Source: Shimia gijangensis (GTDB taxonomy: Bacteria > Pseudomonadota > Alphaproteobacteria > Rhodobacterales > Rhodobacteraceae). Taken from it: a stretch of DNA of 64,000 bases. A program made the position numbers and the translations under genes. Shown piece after piece: positions 53,717 to 63,160 of the stretch; the first letter of the stretch is position 1; every line of letters begins with the position of its first letter. A model generated the notes under the pieces. It searched no databases and was not told the origin of the DNA. It was given only the letters and a program-made list of their open reading frames with translations. The DNA is taken from assembly GCF_900142085.1 (NCBI RefSeq), contig NZ_FQZQ01000010.1:62001-126000 (forward strand), in the 5' to 3' direction.

Positions 53717-54406
53717 TCAGGCGAAAGAGACTTCGGCCGGGCTTAGGCCCTCAACGGTTACAGTGCAGGACTGTCCAGGTGTGATTTGTCCGACACCAGC
53801 AGGCGTACCAGTCATGATCAGATCGCCCGGTTGCAGCGTTACCAGACGTGACAGAAAGGCGATGATGTTGGCTGTGGGCCAGATCATTTCCACGAGGTCT
53901 GAATCCTGACGAATTTCACCGTCAACGGTGCAGCTGATGCGACCCGTGGTCATATCGCCGACTTCAGAAGCCGGGTGAAGCGCGCCAATCACGGCGGAAT
54001 TGTCAAAGCCCTTGGCCATACACCAGGGGCGGCGGTCTTCTTTTGCCTGAGCCTGCAGGTCGCGCCGTGTCAGATCATTGCCCGAGGCGTATCCCCAGAT
54101 ATGCGCAGCGGTGTCCTCGGCTGCGATATCAGTGCCGGCTTTGCCAATGGCGACAACCAGTTCGGCCTCGTGGTGCAGATTTTCGGTTTCGACCGGAAAC
54201 GGGATCGTGCGGCCAGACGGGATTGCGGCATCTGCCGGTTTGTTGAAGAAAAAGGGGTGCTTTTTTTCAGGATCCAGGCCCATTTCACGCGCGTGCTCGG
54301 CGTAGTTTCGACCAACGCAGAAAATGCGGCGGACAGGGAACAGGGCATCGCTACCGGCAATCGGCAGCAAAACGGGGGCGGGGGCGGGAAAAGCAAGGTT
54401 TGTCAT
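53717..54406 (-). CDS. Fumarylacetoacetate hydrolase (FAH) family enzyme
   Basis: A 229-residue FAH-domain hydrolase/isomerase. Motifs are FCVGRNYAEHAREMG, PFFFNKPADAAI, LHHEAELVVAIGKAG (metal-binding E-x-E), GYASGNDLTRRDLQ, and LQPGDLIMTGTPAGVGQI. Such enzymes act on acylpyruvates, oxaloacetate or homoprotocatechuate intermediates; this short type resembles acylpyruvase/oxaloacetate decarboxylase. ATG 54406 gives the usual N-terminus. Confidence 0.9.
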   Translation of the reverse strand: MTNLAFPAPAPVLLPIAGSDALFPVRRIFCVGRNYAEHAREMGLDPEKKHPFFFNKPADAAIPSGRTIPFPVETENLHHEAELVVAIGKAGTDIAAEDTAAHIWGYASGNDLTRRDLQAQAKEDRRPWCMAKGFDNSAVIGALHPASEVGDMTTGRISCTVDGEIRQDSDLVEMIWPTANIIAFLSRLVTLQPGDLIMTGTPAGVGQITPGQSCTVTVEGLSPAEVSFA

Positions 54407-54445
54407 GCCGAAAGTTCTGGACCAGAGCGGTCGCAGGAGCAAGCC

Positions 54446-55810
54446 TTAAGACGGACCAATTGTAACGCAGGCGATTTGTCGGGCTTGCAGGCGGCGGCAG
54501 GCAAGCGCTGCGGTGTCTTGCGACAGGCCAAGGAAATTTGCTTCGTAGCCGCGTGAGTTTTTGACAACTTTCCGCAAAGACCCATCCAGTGTCGACATCT
54601 CGGCCAAAGCGGTTTTCAGCAAGACCTTTTCTGCCGCATACCGGCTGGCATAGCGCCCCACGTTGATACCCCAATGCCGCCCGCCAGACGTAGACAGGCG
54701 CGTCACGACCTGCGGGGCTTCTGGTTCGACAGAAGCTTTGGTCAGGTCAATCGACGTGTCGCTTTCAACGGGCCGGTTTGCCTGTGCCTGAACAAGTGCA
54801 TTCTTGATGTCGTCTTCAATATCACTGGCCGACGCGACCGCCACAGGTTGGTTTTGCGGCTCCATAGAGCGTGGCCGCAATTTGGGCCTCAGGCTTTGTT
54901 TGACGGCTACTGTCACACGAACGGTTTTACTTGTTGAAGGTTCGCCGTTGTATTGTGGCGCTGTTGGTTTGTTTAGGGCAACGCGGGTTGGCGCGCGTCG
55001 GAATCCCAGATCCAGAAGTTCGGCCACTTTTGCATTGCGAGACGCGCTGGAGCGCCCGCCAAAAACGGTGGCGATCACGCGTTCATTGCCGCGTTCGGCC
55101 GAGGCCACAAGGTTAAACCCCGCCGCGCGGGTATAGCCCGTTTTGATTCCATCTGCGCCACGATAAGCCGCCAGAAGGCGACGGTTCGTATTGTTCACTT
55201 CTTTGATGCCTGCATTGGTCGATCGTCGCGAGAACAGGTTGTAATACTGCGGGTAATCATAAAGCAGATGCCGTCCCAGCTTGGTCATGTCGCGAGCAGT
55301 CGAAAGGTGCCCTGTCTCGGTCAGGCCGTGGGCGTTTTTGAAGGTTGTGTTGGTCATGCCAAGGGCCTTGGCGGTCCGGTTCATACGACGCGCAAAAGCG
55401 GCTTCGGAGCCAGAGATTGCTTCACCAAGCGCGGTGGCAGCATCATTGGCAGATTTAACGGCGGCCCCGCGAATAAGATACCGCAGCGCAATCCTTTGAC
55501 CGGATTTCAGCCCCAATTTGGAAGGCGGTTCTGCAGCGGCGTTCTTTGAGATGCGCACCTTTGTGTCCAGTGAGATTTCGCCATTCTGCACAGCCTCGAA
55601 TACCACATAAAGGGTCATCATTTTGGTCAATGAGGCCGGATGCAACCGGGTGTCCGCATTGCGCGAATGCAAGACCTTGCCCGAGCGGGCATCAACCACC
55701 ATCGCAGCATAAGGAGCCGCTGCCGCAGACAGCGGAACAACAACCAACAGCCAGATGGCCGCAAGAACGAAAAGCCCGAGCCGGGCCGGCGGGGTGTGCC
55801 GAACCTTCAC
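54446..55810 (-). CDS. D-alanyl-D-alanine carboxypeptidase with C-terminal SPOR domain
   Basis: A 454-residue penicillin-binding protein of the DacA type (S11 peptidase). It has a signal sequence (residues 10-33), the SxxK motif in HPASLTKMMTLYVV, SxN in VKSANDAATALGE and KTG in GIKTGYTRAAGFNL. A linker of about 100 residues leads to a SPOR-like domain (about 375-452) that would bind denuded septal glycan, pointing to a role at the division site. The start is GTG 55810. It lies 40 bp before the FAH gene. Confidence 0.92.
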   Translation of the reverse strand: MKVRHTPPARLGLFVLAAIWLLVVVPLSAAAAPYAAMVVDARSGKVLHSRNADTRLHPASLTKMMTLYVVFEAVQNGEISLDTKVRISKNAAAEPPSKLGLKSGQRIALRYLIRGAAVKSANDAATALGEAISGSEAAFARRMNRTAKALGMTNTTFKNAHGLTETGHLSTARDMTKLGRHLLYDYPQYYNLFSRRSTNAGIKEVNNTNRRLLAAYRGADGIKTGYTRAAGFNLVASAERGNERVIATVFGGRSSASRNAKVAELLDLGFRRAPTRVALNKPTAPQYNGEPSTSKTVRVTVAVKQSLRPKLRPRSMEPQNQPVAVASASDIEDDIKNALVQAQANRPVESDTSIDLTKASVEPEAPQVVTRLSTSGGRHWGINVGRYASRYAAEKVLLKTALAEMSTLDGSLRKVVKNSRGYEANFLGLSQDTAALACRRLQARQIACVTIGPS

Positions 55811-56013
55811 TGTGAAACTGCCTTTTACTGCCTCATACCGCCGGATTTTTCCGGTCGGCTTGTTTTTGTTGCTGTCAGGCTAGCACATGCCGCATCACGA
55901 ATAAAGTCCCTGATTTCAGTCACTTTCAACCACGTGTTGGAAATGACAACCAAGATGTAGGGGGTGCGGTGGTTTTGAATACATTCAAAGCCAATGTGGC
56001 AGGAATGTGGCAG

Positions 56014-56715
56014 CTATCCAATTTTCTTAATAAGATCAGGCAAGGTTTCCAATGTTTCAATTTCGGCAAAGCGTGCGTGGGCTTCGGGTTTCTTGGCGTG
56101 TTCCAGTGCCCAGGTTAGATCGTGCGGTACGTATACGCCCCAGCTGCCCGCCTCGATTGCGGGCAACACATCCGAACGCATGGAATTGCCAACCATCATC
56201 GCGCGTGCGGGGCCGTCACCGTGACGATCAAAAGTATGGGTGTAGATGGCAGGTGTTTTGTGCGACACGATTTCTACCCAGTCAAACAGATCACCCAGAC
56301 CGGATTGCGCCATCTTGCGTTCCTGATCCAGGAGATCACCTTTGGTGATCAGCACAAGGTGATGTGAAGACGCCAATTCTTCAACGGTTGCCCGGGCATG
56401 TGGTAGCAGCTCGATCGGGTGTTGCAGCATTTCGCGCCCTGCGGCCATCAACTCGGCGATCACGGCGGCAGGCACACGTTCTTCGGTCACTTCGATGGCG
56501 GTTTCGATCATTGAGAGAACAAAGCCCTTAATGCCGAACCCATAGTGTCCGACATTGCGCTTTTCGGCTTCCAGAAGGCGCTCTTCGAGGTGGTCCTGGG
56601 GGGTAAAATCTGACAGCAGCTCCGCAAAACGGGCTTGTGTAATTCGAAAGAACCGCTCGTTGTGCCAGAGTGTGTCATCGGCATCAAAACCAATGGTCGT
56701 TAAGAACTTTGCCAT
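56014..56715 (-). CDS. HAD-superfamily hydrolase
   Basis: A 233-residue HAD phosphatase. Motif I is IGFDADDTLWHNERFF (DxDxT), motif II LVLITKGDL, motif III the lysine in VEIVSHKTPA, and motif IV MMVGNSMRSDVLPAIEAG. It resembles YjjG/phosphoglycolate-phosphatase-like enzymes; the substrate is unknown. ATG 56715 (MAKFLTT) is preferred; ATG 56727 adds four residues. It is divergent from clpS. Confidence 0.88.
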   Translation of the reverse strand: MAKFLTTIGFDADDTLWHNERFFRITQARFAELLSDFTPQDHLEERLLEAEKRNVGHYGFGIKGFVLSMIETAIEVTEERVPAAVIAELMAAGREMLQHPIELLPHARATVEELASSHHLVLITKGDLLDQERKMAQSGLGDLFDWVEIVSHKTPAIYTHTFDRHGDGPARAMMVGNSMRSDVLPAIEAGSWGVYVPHDLTWALEHAKKPEAHARFAEIETLETLPDLIKKIG

Positions 56716-56811
56716 CTTCGGCCCCAATTATGTGACGAGAGCCTCTTTTCTAACGCTCAGGACAGGTTATATAAACCGTCCAGAGCGACAAACGTAATTC
56801 AGTAGGCACAC

Positions 56812-57150
56812 ATGACATTGAAACCTGTGTTCATGGCCGCAGACAGCGGAGACGAGGGCGACGCAGGAGTCGCAGTGCAAACGCGCACGCGTACCAAGCG
56901 CCCACCGCTGTATAAGGTGATGTTGCTGAATGACGACTACACGCCGATGGAGTTTGTTGTGCATATCCTCGAACGGTTCTTTGGCATGACACATGCCGAG
57001 TCGTTTGAGATCATGTTGACGGTTCACAAGAAAGGTGTCGCAGTTGTGGGTGTGTTCAGTCACGAAATTGCGGAAACCAAAGTGACCCAGGTTATGGATT
57101 TCGCACGCCGCCACCAGCACCCTTTGCAGTGCACCATGGAAAAGGAATGA
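56812..57150 (+). CDS. clpS: ATP-dependent Clp protease adaptor ClpS
   Basis: A 112-residue ClpS with an extended N-terminal tail, then [20 protein letters not shown] (the NDDxTPMEFV N-degron pocket), [19 protein letters not shown] and the C-terminal [18 protein letters not shown]. It delivers N-end-rule substrates to ClpAP. No clpA is adjacent, unlike in many proteobacteria. Confidence 0.95.
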   Translation: MTLKPVFMAADSGDEGDAGVAVQTRTRTKRPPLYKVMLLNDDYTPMEFVVHILERFFGMTHAESFEIMLTVHKKGVAVVGVFSHEIAETKVTQVMDFARRHQHPLQCTMEKE

Positions 57151-57181
57151 CCGCGCCAACTTTGGTGGGTCGAAAAATCTA

Positions 57182-58165
57182 ATGTCTCATTCACGTTTGT
57201 CACTAGCCGTCGATGACGGTGGTCTGGTCCTGCCGTCTGAAGGGCGTATTGCCGTATTTTCCGCGCGTGCGGGCTTTGATTTGTCAGCGCTTGCGCGCGA
57301 TGCTTGTGAGATCATTCAACCCTTGCGCCCGGACTTTGAAGCCTTTGAGCGGGCTGGGCTGACATGTGCAATTCGCGAAACTGGGCGTTACGAGGCTGCG
57401 TTGGTGTGTCTGCCACGTGCCAAGGCGCAGGCGCGGGACATGATTGCGCGTGCAGCGGATTGCTCAGATCTGGTGATTGTGGACGGTCAGAAAACAGATG
57501 GTGCTGAAAGCCTGTTGAAGGATTGTCGAAAACGCGCGGATGTGATCGGGACGATTTCAAAAGCGCATGGCAAATTGTTCTGGTTTGCGAACGGAGATTT
57601 TGCAGATTGGCGCGCACCTCATCGGCGCGAAATTGAAGAGGAATTTGTCACGGGGGCCGGGGTGTTTTCGGTCGACGGTATCGATCCTGCATCGCGGGCA
57701 CTGGCAGAGGCGTTGCCGCAAAAGCTGGGGCGCAACGTGGCCGATCTTGGAGCCGGCTGGGGGTATCTGGCCCGCGAAATTCTAAATCGCGACACAGTCG
57801 AAACCCTGTATTTGATTGAAGCGGATCATACAGCCTTGGACTGTGCTCGCGAAAATATCGTTGATGACCGCGCCAGTTTTCATTGGGCGGATGCCACCAA
57901 TTGGGTTGCGCGGGCGCGGATGGACACGGTGATCATGAATCCTCCATTTCACACTGGTCGCGCAGCGGAACCTGCGCTGGGGGTTGCCTTTATCGATGCT
58001 GCCGCGCGTATGCTTGCACCTTCCGGGCAGCTGTGGATGGTCGCCAACCGTCATCTGCCGTATGAAACCACGTTGAACGCGCGGTTTCAGCAGGTAGAGG
58101 AAGTGGCTGGCGACAATCGGTTCAAAGTGCTGCATGCTTCACGGCCCGCTCGCACACGCAAGTGA
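57182..58165 (+). CDS. RsmC-like rRNA guanine-N2 methyltransferase
   Basis: A 327-residue class I methyltransferase of the RsmC type (16S rRNA G1207 m2G). The N-terminal half is the degenerate domain typical of RsmC. The C-terminal half has the SAM site VADLGAGWGYLAREILNR and the catalytic NPPFHTGR (N-P-P-F) in VIMNPPFHTGRAAEP. The start is 31 bp after clpS. It is followed by the SDR gene at 40 bp and may be co-transcribed with it. Confidence 0.88.
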   Translation: MSHSRLSLAVDDGGLVLPSEGRIAVFSARAGFDLSALARDACEIIQPLRPDFEAFERAGLTCAIRETGRYEAALVCLPRAKAQARDMIARAADCSDLVIVDGQKTDGAESLLKDCRKRADVIGTISKAHGKLFWFANGDFADWRAPHRREIEEEFVTGAGVFSVDGIDPASRALAEALPQKLGRNVADLGAGWGYLAREILNRDTVETLYLIEADHTALDCARENIVDDRASFHWADATNWVARARMDTVIMNPPFHTGRAAEPALGVAFIDAAARMLAPSGQLWMVANRHLPYETTLNARFQQVEEVAGDNRFKVLHASRPARTRK

Positions 58166-58205
58166 AAGCGCGTAATCTGACCTTCAGAATCATTGGGGAG
58201 AATCC

Positions 58206-59006
58206 ATGTCATTCTCGATAGCAGGAAAAACCGCCATCGTGACCGGGGCTGCAAGTGGCATTGGCCTGGCAGTGGCACGTCATTTCGCGGGTCACGGTGC
58301 AAATGTGATGTTTGCGGATCTGGACGAAAAGCGGCTCATCAAAGAAGTTGGCGAGAATCAGGAAGATAGCAACGTTCGGTTTTTTGCGGGAGATCTCCGG
58401 GAGAAACTGACCATTGCCAATCTTCTGTCGGCCACAATCGATGCTTTTGACAGCATCGATATTCTGGTGAATGGATGCCGCCAGGTTGCGACTTCGGACA
58501 CGTTGGACCCGGAAGATGACACACTGGAGACGATGCTGGCGCAAAATCTAAAGACATCGCTGCGCCTGTCGCAATATGTGGCCAAACGTATGATCAAACA
58601 GGCCGATGGACGTGAAGAAGGGCAGGTAGGATCAATCGTTAACCTGTCGTCCATTGCATCAAGCCGACTACATCCCGACTTGCTGGCATTCTCTGTGTCC
58701 ACTGCGGCTGTGGATCAAATGACCCGCTCTCTGGCGTTGTCGCTGGCACCTCATCGTATTCGGGTCAACGCGGTTGCCTTTGGGTCGGTCATGTCGGCCA
58801 GCCTGCAGGAGGCGCTCAAGGAAAACCCTGAATATCGCGCTGAGATTGAGAAAAATACGCCTTTGGGACGTGTGGCGGCGGCAAGTGAACTCGCGGATGC
58901 CATTCAGTACCTGGCCTCGGAAGGATCTGGGTTCATGACCGGCCAAATCCTGACTTTAGATGGTGGGCGCACTCTGGTCGACCCGGTGGCTGCCGCGAGG
59001 CATTAA
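58206..59006 (+). CDS. SDR-fold protein with substituted catalytic Tyr and Lys
   Basis: A 266-residue short-chain dehydrogenase/reductase fold protein. The NAD(P) site TGAASGIGLAVA (residues 13-24), the acidic D38 of strand 2 (NAD preference) and the LTLDGGRTLVD end are intact. The active site is not: where SDRs have YxxxK, this has F162 and T166 (LAFSVSTAAVDQM), although the serine (S149) is kept. NNAG is changed to NGCR. The codons are clearly TTC and ACT. It may bind NAD without classical catalysis. It sits between rsmC and hemF. GGGGAG precedes ATG 58206. Confidence 0.85.
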   Translation: MSFSIAGKTAIVTGAASGIGLAVARHFAGHGANVMFADLDEKRLIKEVGENQEDSNVRFFAGDLREKLTIANLLSATIDAFDSIDILVNGCRQVATSDTLDPEDDTLETMLAQNLKTSLRLSQYVAKRMIKQADGREEGQVGSIVNLSSIASSRLHPDLLAFSVSTAAVDQMTRSLALSLAPHRIRVNAVAFGSVMSASLQEALKENPEYRAEIEKNTPLGRVAAASELADAIQYLASEGSGFMTGQILTLDGGRTLVDPVAAARH

Positions 59007-59078
59007 CCAATATACAAAGCGCAGTTCAGCTGTGATTTGATCCGAAATGATGTTTTGGGGCGAAAGAAAGAAAATTCA

Positions 59079-59972
59079 ATGACCGATCAAATGGACAGCC
59101 AAAAGGCACGAGCATCTGAGTGGTTCCGCAGCTTGCGGGACCAAATCGTGGCCGCTTTTGAAGGGCTGGAGGACAATCACGTCGAAGGCCCTTTTGCGGA
59201 TCAGGCGGCAGGCCGCTTTGAAGTAACCGACACCAAACGCAGCAGTGCCGATGGGTCTGATGCTGGTGGCGGGTTGATGTCGGTGATGCGTGGTGGTCGC
59301 GTGTTCGAAAAAGTGGGCGTGAACATTTCAACAGTCTATGGCGAATTGGGTGATCGCGCCCAAGGCGCAATGGCCGCGCGCAAGGGCATCCCGGGAATGA
59401 AGGATGATCCGCGGTTTTGGGCTTCGGGAATTTCTTTGGTGGCGCATATGCAGAACCCGCATTGCCCGGCTGTACACATGAACACCCGGATGTTCTGGAC
59501 CCCGCATGCCTGGTGGTTTGGTGGAGGTTCGGACCTCAATCCCTGTTTAGAATACGCTGAAGACACAGCCCATTTTCATGCGGTGCAAAAAGAGCATTGT
59601 GATCGCCATGATGCTGCACACTACCCGCGCCTGAAGGCCTGGGCAGATGAATACTTTTATATTCCGCACCGCAATCGGGCACGCGGCGTTGGCGGTATAT
59701 TCCTTGATGATCACAACACTGGCGATTGGGAGGCTGACTTTGACTTCATCCAAGACGTCGGAAAAGCGTTCTTACCGGCCTTTGTACCTTTGACTGAAAA
59801 ACGTCGGGTGCAGATTTTCGGTGACGCCGAGAAAGACGCGCAACTGGTTCATCGCGGGCTCTATGCGGAATACAACCTTGTCTATGACCGGGGCACCAAG
59901 TTTGGCCTGGAAACAGGCCATGACGCCAATGCCGTTCTGATGAGCCTGCCACCAATGGCCAAGTGGATTTGA
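59079..59972 (+). CDS. hemF: Oxygen-dependent coproporphyrinogen III oxidase
   Basis: A 297-residue HemF, which uses O2 to make protoporphyrinogen IX. Signature parts are GGGLMSVMRGGRVFEKVGVN, NPHCPAVHMNTRMFW, WWFGGGSDLNPCLEYAEDT and the C-terminal EYNLVYDRGTKFGLETG. ATG 59079 gives the usual N-terminus. Together with hemN (42.2 kb) the cell has both oxidases. No FNR box is visible upstream of hemF. Confidence 0.97.
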   Translation: MTDQMDSQKARASEWFRSLRDQIVAAFEGLEDNHVEGPFADQAAGRFEVTDTKRSSADGSDAGGGLMSVMRGGRVFEKVGVNISTVYGELGDRAQGAMAARKGIPGMKDDPRFWASGISLVAHMQNPHCPAVHMNTRMFWTPHAWWFGGGSDLNPCLEYAEDTAHFHAVQKEHCDRHDAAHYPRLKAWADEYFYIPHRNRARGVGGIFLDDHNTGDWEADFDFIQDVGKAFLPAFVPLTEKRRVQIFGDAEKDAQLVHRGLYAEYNLVYDRGTKFGLETGHDANAVLMSLPPMAKWI

Positions 59973-59981
59973 ATGCAAATG

Positions 59982-60002
59982 AGGGCAGGGGAACCCCGCC
60001 CT
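59982..60002 (+). terminator. Possible terminator after hemF
   Basis: AGGGC-A-GGGG and CCCC-GCCCT form a 9-bp stem with a bulged A, 9 bp past the hemF stop. The T-run is weak. Confidence 0.45.
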
Positions 60003-60036
60003 CGTTGCTGTCCGGATGGATGCTTGAGCCCGCGTC

Positions 60037-60600
60037 TCAGGCCTGAGTCAGGCGAATGTTGCGGCAAAGCTGACGGTGGGCCAGTTCAATCTCTTCGTAA
60101 CGGCCTCGCACCGCCGTAATTTCCGTTGGGCTGTCCAACAATTTGATCCGCATTTTTGATGGTGAGCCGGCGACTTCGGATTTCATCACGTAAATGCTTT
60201 TGATGTTGTGCAGGGCAATACGACGGTTGGAACGAACCCCACCTTGACGATCCAGATGTGCAATGCAGATATCCTGACGCACGGGGTCAAACGTGATTTC
60301 GCTGCGATGCCCACGCGTTGCAAATGTGTAAAGCGCGATACCGATCAACGAGCAGGCTATGGAAAGCCCCAGTTTGGTTAGGTGAGGATCGGTGCCGGAG
60401 AAATTCGCATCAGGTGTTAACCACTGAACAAAGGCTCCAAATATAACGACAATACCGACAAACCGGATCACCATCTCATTGCGCGATGTGTGGCGAAAAT
60501 TGCCGTCCTTTTCTCTCATAGAAAAAGACGCATCTCTTTCGGCTTTGATTTTGCGGGCGTTATCCGGTTGAACGGAAACTCGGTTTACAGCGATGTTCAT
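60037..60600 (-). CDS. Two-helix membrane protein with PH-like C-terminal part, unknown function
   Basis: A 187-residue protein with a polar N-terminus, two hydrophobic segments (VIRFVGIVVIFGAFVQWL and LGLSIACSLIGIALYTFA), then a beta-rich cytoplasmic part (ITFDPVRQDICIAHLDRQGG, NIKSIYVMKSEVAG) that recalls bacterial PH-like domains. I do not recognise a named family. It lies between convergent hemF and the Hint-domain gene. Between it and that gene (60601-60816) I see nothing convincing. Confidence 0.65.
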   Translation of the reverse strand: MNIAVNRVSVQPDNARKIKAERDASFSMREKDGNFRHTSRNEMVIRFVGIVVIFGAFVQWLTPDANFSGTDPHLTKLGLSIACSLIGIALYTFATRGHRSEITFDPVRQDICIAHLDRQGGVRSNRRIALHNIKSIYVMKSEVAGSPSKMRIKLLDSPTEITAVRGRYEEIELAHRQLCRNIRLTQA

Positions 60601-60816
60601 GTCAATCCCTCATGACGTATGTACAGCTGCCAGAGTCCCCGCAAAAAATGGCAGCATAGAGGCGTCAATTTCAAATTATTGTGAGGAAATTCGAACACAC
60701 GAAATCGAGAACTCAATTGCGCACATCCTCCGTAATCGATTGTAAAGGCTAAGAAATTCCGCTTCCTTGCTGTTGAATTCTTGCAGTTGGCCCAGGATGC
60801 CTGGCCACAAATGAGC

Positions 60817-61905
60817 CTAGTTTGCGGGTAATGGCGCACTTTCAAAAAGAGTTTTGTTGTTCTGCCGTGCCCGCCTGAGCAAATTGTTCAGCACACGGCC
60901 AGGGATTGTCTTGCCCGGGGCAAATACACGGGCGCTTTGGGGGTGGAACTCGGGAGCCATCAATTCCGGAAACAACGAGAGTATCTCCTTGCGAGCGCCT
61001 TCGCCAACGGTGCCCAACGCCTCTTTTCCGAGATACATGCTTTCAGCTGGGGCACCATTTGCGAAGACTATTTCATGATTTGGCAGGAGGAAATGAAAAT
61101 ACTGCACTTCCCCAAGACCATCATCGATTGAAATCCCCGGAAGCCCAGAAAGCTTTTTGGCAGGGACAAGAATTTCAGATGTATCAAACATTCGGGTGGC
61201 CAGCTTGGATCGCAACAGAATGCGGTGCTGCTGCGAAACCCACATATCCCGGTTGGGAATGTCATGCCCCAGTGCACCTCGTGCGATTTTCACAGGGGAA
61301 AGGTGGCCTGTGGCAGGCACTTTTTTGGCACCGATCCAACGAATGGGCTGATATCCATTGTCCATCGTCATAATCATATCGTTGATCGCAAGATCATCAA
61401 CGTTCACTAGACCGGCCTGAGTCGCAATCATCGTTCCGCGCGTAAAGCATACGATATTTGTGTTGTCGATCGAACGGGCCGCAGTGGTGACGTTGGCTCC
61501 ACTATAGTCTGCTTTCACAACTGCAGTTAGCTGGACACTTTGAATATTTAAGAAATCAAGGTCAGTTTCTGAGATTGGCAAAAGGTACAATTCGCCGTTG
61601 GTCATTTGGAGAACGCCAACCGTCGTATTGTAGGTGGTTCCATCGCCCCTTGTGACTGTGGCGGAAAACGCGATGGTGCTGTCCAGAACCATGGTCGTGC
61701 CATCAATCGACACAGAGTCCGGAGTGGAGCCATAATCATGGTCCGAAATAACGCCGTCGCCGTCGCCATCAAAGGCAACCGCGTCTACGGTGGACAGTGT
61801 CCCACTCCCATAGGTGCCCAAAAGGCTAGCTGCATTTTCACTAAGGTAGTTTGCCTCATTGGTATCTACATCCGCTGCAGATCCCAAACTTAACCAGGTT
61901 GCCAT
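60817..61905 (-). CDS. Hint-domain (hedgehog/intein-like) protein with EF-hand-like loop
   Basis: A 362-residue protein. The N-terminal 150 residues include a Ca-loop-like DGDGDGVISDHD (about 46-57) and repeated Thr/Asp-rich beta segments. At residue 153 the Hint_2 domain starts: VCFTRGTMIATQAGLVNVDD, then PIRWIGAKKV, WVSQQHRILLRS and LLPNHEIVFANGAPAESMYL. Rhodobacteraceae carry many such proteins, and related ones are exported by type I secretion. The Hint domain may self-cleave or splice, but the chain continues about 70 residues past it. ATG 61905 (MATWLSLG) is the likely start. Confidence 0.82.
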   Translation of the reverse strand: MATWLSLGSAADVDTNEANYLSENAASLLGTYGSGTLSTVDAVAFDGDGDGVISDHDYGSTPDSVSIDGTTMVLDSTIAFSATVTRGDGTTYNTTVGVLQMTNGELYLLPISETDLDFLNIQSVQLTAVVKADYSGANVTTAARSIDNTNIVCFTRGTMIATQAGLVNVDDLAINDMIMTMDNGYQPIRWIGAKKVPATGHLSPVKIARGALGHDIPNRDMWVSQQHRILLRSKLATRMFDTSEILVPAKKLSGLPGISIDDGLGEVQYFHFLLPNHEIVFANGAPAESMYLGKEALGTVGEGARKEILSLFPELMAPEFHPQSARVFAPGKTIPGRVLNNLLRRARQNNKTLFESAPLPAN

Positions 61906-62043
61906 ACTCCGCCTCACACTCACAAAAACAGACACCGAACCGATGGTGCTTTGACATTTGTATTGTGTGAAAATGGAGAAAACTTGACGTGATCAGGCCT
62001 TTATGAGGGCGTGATCCATTTTTTTCTTACTTAGTGCAGGCAC

Positions 62044-63003
62044 CTAGGAACGCCATGCAAAAAAGCCGTCCCCAGCCTTGACCAGAAGGCTTTGCGCCAT
62101 CTCTTTGCCAAGCTTTGCCCCATCCTCGACAGGCGCCGTACGATCTTCGCTGATGCTTTCCGACCCGTCAGGGCGCAGGACTTCGCCGCGCAGGCGAAGC
62201 GTGCCTCCATCCAACTCGGCCAAAGCCGCAATAGGTGTCTCACAAGAGCCGTCCAATGTGGCAAGAAACATGCGTTCGGCAGCAAGTCGCAAGCCTGTTT
62301 CCTTGTCGTGCAGAGCCGCGAGCATATCCGCGGTGCGCGAATCGTCCGCGCGCCGCTCAATGCCAATAGCACCCTGGGCGACAGCGGGCAGCATGTCTTC
62401 TGGCGAGATTGCTGAAGACGCCACATGACTCATGCCGAGACGATTGAGGCCTGCCATGGCCAAAAACGTGCAGTCAGCGACTTTATCATCCAGCTTTTTC
62501 AAGCGCGTCTGCACATTGCCGCGAAACTCCACCACATTCAGGTCAGAGCGGAAGTTCAGCAGTTGCGCACGGCGGCGCAGCGATGATGTACCCACAACAG
62601 CACCCTCGGGTAAGTCAGCCAGCGTGGCCACATCCGGGGATACAAAGGCATCGCGGGTGTCTTCGCGTGGCAGATAGGTATCCAGCAACAGACCATCTGG
62701 CTGCAGCGTTGGCATGTCTTTCATCGAATGCACGGCGATATCAATCGCGCCCGAAGACAGGTCTTCTTCGATCTCTTTGGTGAACAGACCTTTGTTGCCG
62801 ATCTCTTTCAATGGGCGGTCCTTGGCGATCAAAGACGCGTCATCGCCTGTTGTCTTGATGACGACAATCTCGAACGCCTCTTGAGGCAAATCAAAAGCTT
62901 CGCTCAAACGGCGGCGTGTTTCATACGCCTGTGCCAACGCCAAAGGCGAGCCACGGGTGCCAATCTTGAGGGGGGAATCGGGGGAGGGCAGGTTCAGTGT
63001 CAT
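62044..63003 (-). CDS. hemC: Porphobilinogen deaminase (hydroxymethylbilane synthase)
   Basis: A 319-residue HemC. KIGTRGSPLALAQAYETRRR, GLFTKEIEEDLSSGAIDIAV, HSMKDMPTLQPDGLLL, VGTSSLRRRAQLLNFRSDL and the cofactor cysteine in LDGSCETPIAALAEL are all present. It joins four porphobilinogens into hydroxymethylbilane. It is divergent from hemE across 206 bp that contains an FNR box. Confidence 0.97.
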   Translation of the reverse strand: MTLNLPSPDSPLKIGTRGSPLALAQAYETRRRLSEAFDLPQEAFEIVVIKTTGDDASLIAKDRPLKEIGNKGLFTKEIEEDLSSGAIDIAVHSMKDMPTLQPDGLLLDTYLPREDTRDAFVSPDVATLADLPEGAVVGTSSLRRRAQLLNFRSDLNVVEFRGNVQTRLKKLDDKVADCTFLAMAGLNRLGMSHVASSAISPEDMLPAVAQGAIGIERRADDSRTADMLAALHDKETGLRLAAERMFLATLDGSCETPIAALAELDGGTLRLRGEVLRPDGSESISEDRTAPVEDGAKLGKEMAQSLLVKAGDGFFAWRS

Positions 63004-63160
63004 GGGCCCGGTCTAATCCTGACTATTCGGTCTGACAAGCGCAGAAGGGTTGACATCCTGCCTCTCGCACGTGACCTAGCGTTGCAAATGGCCCGTTCCT
63101 GTTCTGGTATTGGGGGCCGCGTTTCTTCAGGCTGAATGCTTGAGTTAACGCGAGCTTTCC

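Noticed and set aside
60597-60845. 82-codon minus-strand frame overlapping the end of the Hint gene
   Set aside because: The start lies inside the Hint gene, the sequence has no family features, and the ATG overlap with the next gene alone is weak evidence.
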